A DNA stretch of 45,800 nt from the NCBI GenBank assembly GCA_024638705.1, contig JAHEJV010000005.1, positions 1 to 45,800 of the forward strand, given 5' to 3'. A program made the translations under genes and the position numbers. This DNA is from Deltaproteobacteria bacterium. GTDB taxonomy: Bacteria; Myxococcota_A; UBA9160; SMWR01. Within the stretch, counting starts at the first letter, position 1, and the number at the start of each line of letters is the position of its first letter. The notes below the pieces were generated by a model. That model saw nothing but the letters and a program-made list of their open reading frames with translations, was not told where the DNA came from and did no database searches. This document shows positions 1 to 6,462 of this stretch, in pieces.

Positions 1-146
1 ATGCTGCGCTGGCCCTTTCCCTTGATCCGCAGGGTGAAGGGCAGATAGCGCATCTCGACGTCGTAGCGCTTCGGCAGGTCGAGCGCGGGCTGTATCGCGA
101 GATAGGCGTAGGGGCTCTTGTAGTCGAAGTAGAGTTTGAGTTCCAA
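1..146 (-). CDS. DsbA/HCCA-isomerase-like thioredoxin-fold protein (N-terminal part only)
   Basis: Partial gene running off the left edge; only the first ~48 residues are present and it is not in the ORF track. The start is read as TTG with GGAG five bases upstream. The visible N-terminus contains YFDYKSPYAYLA, the strand-plus-turn signature of the DsbA-like family that includes 2-hydroxychromene-2-carboxylate isomerase and kappa-class GST, in which Ser replaces the CxxC cysteine. The family uses glutathione for isomerisation or oxidoreduction. Substrate and full length cannot be judged. It lies 22 bp downstream of the ABC-F gene on the same strand, so the two may be cotranscribed. Confidence 0.6.
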   Translation of the reverse strand, partial: MELKLYFDYKSPYAYLAIQPALDLPKRYDVEMRYLPFTLRIKGKGQRS

Positions 147-168
147 GGCGTCTCCGGGAGGGGTCGTG

Positions 169-2124
169 CTAATCGGGCGCTTCGCGCTCGAGCGTCTCGA
201 TCTCCGCCGCCGCCGCCTCCCAGTCGACGTAGTGTGCATCGATCGCGGCGCGCACCTCGTCGCGCTCGGCGAGGGTGGCGCGCACGAAGTCGCCGTCGCT
301 GTAGACGTCGGGCTCGGCGAGCTGGGCGGTGAGCGCCTCGATGCGCTCCTCGCGTTCGAGGATCTCCTCTTCGAGAGCGGCGAGGCGCTTGCGCGCGCGT
401 TCGAGGGCGCGGGTGCGCTGCTTCTCCCGCTCGCGCGCCGCGATGCGCTCCTGCTTCGTCGTCGGGAGGGTGGACTCGGCGTCGCCCGTGGCCGAGGCGA
501 TCGGTTCCGACGCGCGCGACGACGCCCGCGCGTAGTCCGAGTAGTTCCCCGGGTAGTCGTTCAGCGCGCCGTGCTTCACCTCGACCACACGCGTCGCGAG
601 CGCATCGATGAAGTCGCGATCGTGGGAGATGAAGAGCAACGTCCCGGTGTAGGCGCGCAACGCCTCCTCGAGGACGTCGCAGGAATCGACGTCGAGATGA
701 TTCGTCGGCTCGTCGAGGACGAGCAGGTTGCGCGGACGCAGGAGCAGCTTCGCGAGCGCGAGCCGCGCCTTCTCGCCGCCGGAGAGCACCGACACCTTCT
801 TCTCGACGTCGTCGCCCGTGAACAGGAAGGCGCCGAGATGGCCGCGCAGGCGTGGGACGTCGTCGGTGTTGGCTTCGTGTTCGATCTCCTCGAGGACGCT
901 GCGCCGCGGGTCGAGGGATTCGAGCTGATGCTGTGCGTAGAAGGCCAGATCGACGTGATGGCCGAGGACGCGCTCGCCGCCGTCCATCGGCAGCACGCCG
1001 GCGGCGATGCGCAGGAGCGTCGACTTTCCGGCACCGTTCGGGCCGACGAGCGCCAGGCGCTCCCCGCGGCGCACCATGAGGTCGACGCCGGAATAGACCG
1101 TCACCTCGCCGTAGCGCTTCTCGACACCGGAGAGCGTCAGCACCGTCTCACCCGAGCGCCGCGGCTCGGGGATGCGCATGCGCATCGACTTCGACGCCGC
1201 TTCGGGCACCTCGACGCGTTCGATCTTCTCGAGCGCCTTCACCCGGCTCTGCACCTGGCGCGCCTTCGACGCCTTCGCGCGGAAGCGTTCGATGAAGCGC
1301 TCCTTCTCGGCGATCTCGCGGGCCTGGTTCGACGCCCGCGCGCGCAATTCCTCCCGGCGTGCAGCACGGGCGTCCTGGTAGCGGTCGTAGCCGCCCTCGA
1401 ACACGACGACCCCACCGCGTTCGACTTCCGCCATCCGGTTCGCGTGGCGACGCAGGAAGGCCCGATCGTGCGAGATCACGATCACGCCGCCGCGATAGTC
1501 GAGGAGCGTCTCCTCGAACCACTGGATCGACGGCAGATCGAGGTGGTTCGTCGGCTCGTCGAGGAGCAGGACGTCCGGCGCGCCGAGCAACAGCTTCGCC
1601 AGCTCGACGCGCATCAGCCATCCGCCGCTGAACGTCGCGAGGGGCCGATCGAAATCGTCGGGGGCGAAGCCGAGCCCGGCCAGCACGCGCTCGACGCGCG
1701 CGCCGCGCTCGAAGCCGCCGGCGAAGGCGAAGGCGTCGCGCTCGCGGTCGTAGCGCTCGGCGAGGTCGGCGGGCACGTCCTCTCCGCGCTCGCCGAGCGC
1801 CGCCAGCTCGCGCTCCAGCGCCGCGATCTCCTCGGCCAGTGCATCGATGTGCTGCGTGGCGAGCAGCGCCTCCTCGCGGACACTGCGATCCGCCGCCGGG
1901 TCGATCTCCTGGCGCAGCAGGCCTGTGCGGACGTCGCGACCGCGCAGGACGCGCCCCGCGTCGGGCTCGTCTTCGCCGGCCGCGATCCGGAGCAGGCTCG
2001 TCTTCCCGGCGCCGTTGCGACCCACCAGGCCGATGCGGTCGCCGGCGGCAACGTGGAGGTCGACGCCCTGGAAGAGCACCCGCGCCCCGAACGAGCGGGT
2101 CACACCTTCGAGTCGCAGCAGCAC
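169..2124 (-). CDS. ABC-F family ATPase (Uup/YheS-like)
   Basis: Soluble protein of 651 aa with two ABC nucleotide-binding domains and no membrane segments, the architecture of ABC-F translation factors that act on the ribosome. The first NBD has Walker A GRNGAGKTS near residue 35, signature FSGGW and Walker B LLLDEPTNHLD. The second has GPNGAGKST, LSGGEKARLALAKL and LVLDEPTNHLD. The stretch between the NBDs is charged and helical, as in the P-site tRNA interaction motif. The C-terminal ~90 residues are Arg/Glu-rich and probably coiled coil, as in Uup and YheS. The start is GTG with no strong Shine-Dalgarno sequence. Whether it is a housekeeping EttA/Uup-type factor or a resistance-type ABC-F cannot be decided from sequence alone. 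Confidence 0.93.
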   Translation of the reverse strand: MLLRLEGVTRSFGARVLFQGVDLHVAAGDRIGLVGRNGAGKTSLLRIAAGEDEPDAGRVLRGRDVRTGLLRQEIDPAADRSVREEALLATQHIDALAEEIAALERELAALGERGEDVPADLAERYDRERDAFAFAGGFERGARVERVLAGLGFAPDDFDRPLATFSGGWLMRVELAKLLLGAPDVLLLDEPTNHLDLPSIQWFEETLLDYRGGVIVISHDRAFLRRHANRMAEVERGGVVVFEGGYDRYQDARAARREELRARASNQAREIAEKERFIERFRAKASKARQVQSRVKALEKIERVEVPEAASKSMRMRIPEPRRSGETVLTLSGVEKRYGEVTVYSGVDLMVRRGERLALVGPNGAGKSTLLRIAAGVLPMDGGERVLGHHVDLAFYAQHQLESLDPRRSVLEEIEHEANTDDVPRLRGHLGAFLFTGDDVEKKVSVLSGGEKARLALAKLLLRPRNLLVLDEPTNHLDVDSCDVLEEALRAYTGTLLFISHDRDFIDALATRVVEVKHGALNDYPGNYSDYARASSRASEPIASATGDAESTLPTTKQERIAAREREKQRTRALERARKRLAALEEEILEREERIEALTAQLAEPDVYSDGDFVRATLAERDEVRAAIDAHYVDWEAAAAEIETLEREAPD

Positions 2125-2204
2125 GAAGGGACGGTAGCGCGGGGCTCCGGCCGGGCGTCCGGCTCCCTCGGCGACGACGGGCGTGCCGCGTTACGCTGCG
2201 CCCC

Positions 2205-2837
2205 ATGCCCGAACCCGACCCGACGCGCGAACGCATCCAGCAACTCATCGCCGATCATCCGGTGATGCTCTTCATGAAGGGCGATCGCAGCGCCCCCCAG
2301 TGCGGATTCAGCGCCAACGTCGTCGGCCTGCTCGACCAGCTCGTGCCCGAGTACGCCACCTTCGACGTGCTCTCCGATCAGGCCGTGCGCGAAGGCGTGA
2401 AGGAATTCAGCGAGTGGCCGACGATCCCGCAGCTCTACGTGCGCGGAGAATTCGTCGGCGGCTGCGACATCGTGAACGAGCTCTACGAGAGCGGCGAGCT
2501 GCACACCCTGCTCGGTGCGCCGAAGGGACGCGAGACGGCGCCGAGCATCGCGTTGACGCCCGCGGCGGCCGCCGCGCTCTCCGACGGTCTGTCGCGCGCC
2601 GGGGGCGACGGCGTGCTGCGGCTGTTGATCGACGCCCGCCACCAGGCGCGCATCGTGGTCGCGCCGTCGGACGCGAGCGACTTCACCGTCGAATCGTGCG
2701 GCGTGACGCTCCACGTCGATCCGCTGACGGCCGCACGCGCGGACGACGCGCAGATCGACGTCGAGGAGACGCGGCGCGGCCCGCGACTCAAGGTGCTCTT
2801 GCCGCACGCCTCGCCCGACGCCGCTCAGGGCGCGTAG
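2205..2837 (+). CDS. CGFS monothiol glutaredoxin with a C-terminal A-type (HesB/IscA)-like domain
   Basis: The track ORF begins far upstream. I start it at the ATG giving MPEPDPTRERIQQLI, the usual Grx4 N-terminus, for 210 aa. Residues ~1-108 are a complete monothiol glutaredoxin (GrxD type) with MKGDRSAPQCGFS and WPTIPQLYV; these proteins bind and transfer 2Fe-2S clusters with BolA or A-type partners. Residues ~120-210 begin like an IscA/HesB domain (IALTPAAAAAL...) but retain only one cysteine (SCGV) and lack the C-terminal CxC. The second half therefore looks like an A-type fold without its usual ligands. GrxD is normally ~110 aa, so this protein is about twice that. The gene is divergent from ABC-F and overlaps the next gene by 13 bp tail to tail. 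Confidence 0.88.
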   Translation: MPEPDPTRERIQQLIADHPVMLFMKGDRSAPQCGFSANVVGLLDQLVPEYATFDVLSDQAVREGVKEFSEWPTIPQLYVRGEFVGGCDIVNELYESGELHTLLGAPKGRETAPSIALTPAAAAALSDGLSRAGGDGVLRLLIDARHQARIVVAPSDASDFTVESCGVTLHVDPLTAARADDAQIDVEETRRGPRLKVLLPHASPDAAQGA

Positions 2838-3406
2838 CCGAGTCCGTAGAAGACGATCCAGCCCGACACGGACACCGCGCAGACCGAGGCGAGCGCGATG
2901 CGCCCGCCGAGCGGCGCGTGGCGCCACAGCACGGCGGTCGACGCCAGCACGACGACCGTCTCGAAGCCGGCGCCGAGGTGTCCGTGATGCGCCGGGTCCC
3001 AGTACGAGACCGGACTCTCGAAGCGCCACGTCGACAGCGGCCACAGATGGCGGTGGCCGTCCTCGCGATGGAGGAACGCGTCGCCGAGCGCGTGCAGCAG
3101 CACGCTCGCGCACAGCCAGGCCGGTCCGGTCTGGCGCAGGGCGATCGCGAGGAGTCCGAGCGCGGCGAAGATCGGCACCGAGTTGAACGCGTCGAAGACG
3201 TGCTGCCAACTCGCCTCGAAGTAGGCGGCGCCCCAGATCTCGCGGTGCGACACCTGAAGCACCCAGCGCTGCCAGAAGAAGAACGCGAACATCGGCAGGT
3301 CGGGAAGCAGCGCGCCCACCGCGACCCAGCCCCCGACACGCTGCCCTTCGGGCGCGATCCGTCGCAGGACCGCGAGGTTCATCACGAGATGCACAGGCGT
3401 GTTCAA
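2825..3406 (-). CDS. Predicted membrane-bound metal-dependent hydrolase-like protein
   Basis: 193-aa membrane protein with about five hydrophobic segments. Histidine/aspartate clusters include MNTPVHLVMN near the start, LHALGDAFLHREDGHRH in the middle and WDPAHHG after it. This pattern resembles integral-membrane predicted metal hydrolases of the YdjM/DUF457 type; the exact family is uncertain. The start is TTG preceded by AGGGG at a suitable distance; a GTG four codons later is an alternative. It converges with the glutaredoxin gene, the last 13 bp overlapping. No functional partner is visible nearby. Confidence 0.6.
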   Translation of the reverse strand: MNTPVHLVMNLAVLRRIAPEGQRVGGWVAVGALLPDLPMFAFFFWQRWVLQVSHREIWGAAYFEASWQHVFDAFNSVPIFAALGLLAIALRQTGPAWLCASVLLHALGDAFLHREDGHRHLWPLSTWRFESPVSYWDPAHHGHLGAGFETVVVLASTAVLWRHAPLGGRIALASVCAVSVSGWIVFYGLGYAP

Positions 3407-3533
3407 GTCACCCCTTCCGCGTCGTGAAACGCGATGAGCGAATCGGAAGCGGATCGGCGCCTGCGAAGAGTCACCGACGTCATTCTTGCACCCACCGCTC
3501 GATCATTGCATGCTCGTGCGCCCGGAGGGCCAG

Positions 3534-4529
3534 ATGCCGAACGCGCAGCGATCACCGCGCTATGCCTGGATCGAAGAGAATCACGAAGAACGGCAGGAGT
3601 CCTTCGCCGCATCGGTCGACGCGGGACTCGGCAGCGAGGCACCCTCCCTCCCCTGTCGCTTCCTCTACGATGCGAAGGGGTCCGCGCTGTTCGAGGAGAT
3701 CTGCGACCTCCCCGAGTACTACCTGACCCGTGCCGAGCACGAGATCCTCGCGAACCACGCAGACGCGATCGTCGCGCGCTGCCCGTCGCCGGCGGCGCTC
3801 GCCGAGCTCGGCAGCGGAAGCTCCTCGAAGACGCGTCTGTTGATCGAGGCGTTCCTGCGCCGTCAGGGGCGCCTGCGCTACGTGCCCGTCGACATCTCGC
3901 GCACCGCGCTCGACGACGCTGCGAAGGCGCTGCTCGCCGACTACGGCGGCCTCGAAGTCCTCGCGATCGCGAGCGAATACAGCGAGGGGCTGCGCCACGT
4001 CGGTCGCGAGACGCGTCTCCCGAAGTTGATCGCCTGGCTCGGGTCCAACATCGGGAACTTCGAGCGCAGCGAGGCGAAAGGCTTCGTGCGGTCGATTCGC
4101 GACGCCATGTCGGCGGACGATCGCCTGCTGCTCGGCATCGACCTGCGCAAGGAGGCGAAGGTCCTGGAAGACGCCTACGACGACCCGAAGGGCGTCACGA
4201 GTCTCTTCAACAAGAATCTCCTGGCGCGCATCAACCACGAGCTGGGAGGCGATTTCGATCTCGGCGCGTGGCGACATCGGGCCCGCGTCGTCGAGGACGG
4301 CGGCCGCGTCGAGCTCGGGCTCGTGTGCGAGCGGCCCGACGAGGTGCGGATCGACGCGCTCGAGCAGGAGTACTCCTTCTCACCCGGCGACTTCATCCAC
4401 ACCGAAGACTCGATCAAGTATTCCCCGGAGGAGATCGCCGAGCTGGCCGATGCGGCGGGTCTCGGCGTCGAGGAGCGCTGGCTCGATTCCGACGAGCGCT
4501 TCAGCCTCACCCTGCTCTCGGCCCGCTGA
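3534..4529 (+). CDS. egtD: L-histidine N-alpha-methyltransferase (EgtD family)
   Basis: SAM-dependent methyltransferase of the EgtD/DUF2260 family, which makes hercynine by trimethylating the alpha-amino group of histidine in ergothioneine synthesis. I use the internal ATG (MPNAQRSPRYAW) because GGAGGG lies directly upstream, giving 331 aa, the normal family length. Recognisable elements are LPCRFLYDAKGSALFEEI, LPEYYLTRAE, the SAM loop LAELGSGSSSKTR, and AWLGSNIGNF with LLGIDLRKE. The C-terminus has EYSFSPGDFIHTEDSIKYS, close to known EgtD. No egtB sulfoxide synthase or egtC lies adjacent, so the gene stands alone; the rest of the pathway may be elsewhere. Confidence 0.92.
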   Translation: MPNAQRSPRYAWIEENHEERQESFAASVDAGLGSEAPSLPCRFLYDAKGSALFEEICDLPEYYLTRAEHEILANHADAIVARCPSPAALAELGSGSSSKTRLLIEAFLRRQGRLRYVPVDISRTALDDAAKALLADYGGLEVLAIASEYSEGLRHVGRETRLPKLIAWLGSNIGNFERSEAKGFVRSIRDAMSADDRLLLGIDLRKEAKVLEDAYDDPKGVTSLFNKNLLARINHELGGDFDLGAWRHRARVVEDGGRVELGLVCERPDEVRIDALEQEYSFSPGDFIHTEDSIKYSPEEIAELADAAGLGVEERWLDSDERFSLTLLSAR

Positions 4530-4786
4530 CCGGCCCGGGCGCGACCCGCCTGGGCCGACGGGCGGACCGGGAATCTCCCTCGTCCGGAAGCCTTCGGATC
4601 CGTCGGGGCCCCCAAAAGCAAGCGGCCCGGAGCCGAAGCTCCGGGCCTCCCTGGGAAGGGGATATTTTTGCTGTCTGATAGGGATGTGGCCATCCCGAGT
4701 AGTTGGTGTCGAAGAAAGTCGAGAAAGTTCTCGATCCGGGCGAGAAAATTCGCGCCCCGCAGGAACAGGCGCGTAACTGACCGGAA
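4530..4786. other. Intergenic region between convergent egtD and the secreted-protein gene
   Basis: 257 bp between the tail-to-tail genes. Apart from the hairpin annotated separately, it is somewhat richer in A/T than the coding DNA around it (for example gatatttttg near 4661), and I see no convincing ORF. Confidence 0.6.
4624..4647 (-). terminator. Hairpin terminator between convergent genes
   Basis: A perfect 10-bp stem (ggcccggagc/gctccgggcc) closes a CGAA loop on the plus strand (TTCG on the minus). On the minus strand it is followed by gcttgctttt, so it fits a factor-independent terminator for the secreted-protein gene ending at 4787. On the plus strand the nearest T-run is ~20 bp away, so termination of egtD here is less certain. 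Confidence 0.6.
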
Positions 4787-5254
4787 TCACTCCTCGTAAT
4801 CGGGCTCGATCGAAATCGCCAGATTGCCGCCCTGATACGCCCCGGCGCCGATCACCACCTTGTGATGGTTCGCCGCCCGGGCGTCGAGCTTCACCGCGCC
4901 CTCGACGTCGACGGCGATCAGCACGCCGTGGCGGTTCTTGTGGAGGGGCCGCATGCGCACCGCGCGGCCGTCCGGCAGGTCCACCTGGCCGACCTCGTTC
5001 AACCTCAGATCGACCCGCTCCTCGCGGATCACGCGCATGCTCTTGTAGCGGAGCTGACGCTTGAGCTTCTCGTCGAGCGCGCGCGCGCGGGGGTCGATGC
5101 CGCCCTCGCCGTCGCTGGTGTGGACGACCATGACGTTGACGGGCACCCGGTCGTCCTTCGCGTTCTGGGAATCCTCGTTTGCGGCGCTCGCGCCCGCGAC
5201 CCACAGGATCATCGCCGCCGCCGACAGAAGAGACCCGATGCAGCTAGCTCTCAC
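4787..5254 (-). CDS. Secreted or periplasmic protein of unknown function in an ECF sigma operon
   Basis: 155 aa if translated from the GTG at 5254, which has GAGGAG six bases upstream. The track start at 5290 would add 12 polar residues in front of the signal peptide, so I prefer the shorter form. The N-terminus is a clean signal peptide (CIGSLLSAAAMILWVAGASA). The mature part is mixed charged/hydrophobic with VNVMVVHTSDGEGGIDPRA, a basic helix (LDEKLKRQLRYKSM) and LPDGRAVRMRP, ending acidic. I do not recognise a named family. It overlaps the anti-sigma gene by 11 nt, so it is probably translated with it and may be a target or envelope partner of that system. Confidence 0.75.
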   Translation of the reverse strand: MRASCIGSLLSAAAMILWVAGASAANEDSQNAKDDRVPVNVMVVHTSDGEGGIDPRARALDEKLKRQLRYKSMRVIREERVDLRLNEVGQVDLPDGRAVRMRPLHKNRHGVLIAVDVEGAVKLDARAANHHKVVIGAGAYQGGNLAISIEPDYEE

Positions 5255-5768
5255 GCTCGGCTCCTCGTCGGGCTGCGGTGCCCGGGCCATCGATCACCCA
5301 GATGATCGTAGTATCGGGCGCTCCTTCGAGCACCATCACGTCGCGCCCCCCGGTATCGAGCCAGTGGACGACGCCGCCCGCGGCCGGGGCCTCTTCGTCG
5401 AACCATCCCAGCGAAACCGCGAGGGCGAGTCCGGCCGTCGCCGCCACCGCCGCCCCGGGCCAGGCCAGCCACCAGCCGGGGCGACGCCGGGTGCCCGTCT
5501 CGGCGCGGCGCGCATCCTCGGCGGGCAGGCGCATCGCGATCTGATCCCAGAGGTCGGGGCTCTCCGGCTCGGCGTGCCCGGCCCGGACCCACTCGCCGAC
5601 GCGAGCGATCTCGGCGAGCTCACGCTGCAACGCGGGCGACTGGCGCAGCCGGCGCTCGAAACGCCGGCGCGCGAGACCGGTCAGCTCTCCGTCGTGGTAC
5701 GCGTGGAGCCGCTCCAGCTCGGAAGCGGCTTCGGCGCCGCGATTCCGGGGCTGGGTGGGTTCGGTCAT
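5244..5768 (-). CDS. Membrane anti-sigma factor
   Basis: 174 aa from the ATG at 5768, which overlaps the sigma-factor stop as ATGA. The N-terminal ~90 residues are a helical cytoplasmic domain beginning LERLHAYHDGELTGLARRRF, typical of anti-sigma domains. The zinc-binding HxxxCxxC motif is not present. One membrane segment (AWPGAAVAATAGLALAVSLG, ~110-130) leads to a short periplasmic tail. The 4-nt overlap and strict pairing with an ECF sigma gene support the assignment: it should hold that sigma factor inactive at the membrane until an envelope signal arrives. Confidence 0.82.
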   Translation of the reverse strand: MTEPTQPRNRGAEAASELERLHAYHDGELTGLARRRFERRLRQSPALQRELAEIARVGEWVRAGHAEPESPDLWDQIAMRLPAEDARRAETGTRRRPGWWLAWPGAAVAATAGLALAVSLGWFDEEAPAAGGVVHWLDTGGRDVMVLEGAPDTTIIWVIDGPGTAARRGAERES

Positions 5769-6400
5769 TTCGGATCTCCGGATTCGTCTTCGGGGGAGCC
5801 GGCGACGGCGCCGTTCTCGAGCAGGGTTTCGCGCACCCGCTTGCGGGCGTAATGGAGGCGGCTCATCACCGTGCCCTTCGGAATCTCCAGCGCGGCTGCA
5901 ATCTCTGCGTAGGAGAGACCGTCGACCTCGCGCATCACGAGGGTCCGACGTGCGTCCTCGGGAAGAGATTCGATCGCGGCCGCCAGCGCCTCGCGAAGCT
6001 GGGTCCGGTGGTAGGCGTGGGCCGGGTCGGCGAGGTCGCCCTGTGCCGGCAAGCCGACGGCATCGGCTCCCGGGGCCACCGAGCGCGCCACCTCGTCGTT
6101 CCACTCGACGGGCGCCTCCTTCTTCTCGCGGCGCTTCACGTCGATACAGGTGTTGAAGACGAGCCGGTAGAGCCAGGTGTAGAAGGACGAGCGGCCCTCG
6201 AAGCGGTCGAGCGCCGCGTAGGCCTTGAGGAAGGAGTCCTGGACGGCGTCCCGGGCGCGATCCGGGTCGCGGAGGATCCGCAGGGCGAGCCCGTGGGCGC
6301 GACCCTGATAGCGCTCGACCAGCACGCGAAACGCCTCGTGATCGCCGGCCCGGGCGCGTTCGACCGCTTCGGCGTCCGACGGGCCTTCCTCGGCCGTCAC
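5765..6400 (-). CDS. ECF-type RNA polymerase sigma factor (sigma-70 family)
   Basis: 211 aa from the GTG at 6400; the ORF-track protein runs in-frame far into the polA antisense, which is not real. Region 2 is clear (ALRILRDPDRARDAVQDSFL, then GRSSFYTWLYRLVFNTCID) and region 4 has the helix-turn-helix SYAEIAAALEIPKGTVMSRL. The linker is acidic and alanine-rich. It reads with the anti-sigma gene (4-nt overlap) and the secreted-protein gene as a three-gene unit downstream of polA. Its start codon directly follows a duplicated copy of the polA 3' end, which places GAGG 8 nt upstream of the GTG. An RpoE/SigW-like stress role is inferred only from the family. Confidence 0.9.
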   Translation of the reverse strand: MTAEEGPSDAEAVERARAGDHEAFRVLVERYQGRAHGLALRILRDPDRARDAVQDSFLKAYAALDRFEGRSSFYTWLYRLVFNTCIDVKRREKKEAPVEWNDEVARSVAPGADAVGLPAQGDLADPAHAYHRTQLREALAAAIESLPEDARRTLVMREVDGLSYAEIAAALEIPKGTVMSRLHYARKRVRETLLENGAVAGSPEDESGDPK

Positions 6401-6401
6401 G

Positions 6402-6462
6402 CAGTGGGCCTCGCGCCCGTTGCGACCGACACTCAGTGGGCCTCGCGCCAGTTGCGACCGAC
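6402..6462 (-). repeat. 29-bp tandem duplication of the polA 3' end
   Basis: Positions 6402-6430 and 6434-6462 are the same 29-bp sequence (cagtgggcctcgcgcc...) with one mismatch, offset by 32 bp. The right copy encodes the last residues and stop of PolA (GRNWREAH). The left copy is the whole polA-to-sigma spacer and ends next to the sigma GTG. Confidence 0.93.

Noticed and set aside
136-2265. 709-aa plus-strand ORF opposite the ABC-F gene
   Set aside because: Antisense shadow: Arg/Ala/Asp-rich, no domain, covers a certain minus-strand gene. Long open antisense frames are expected at this GC content.
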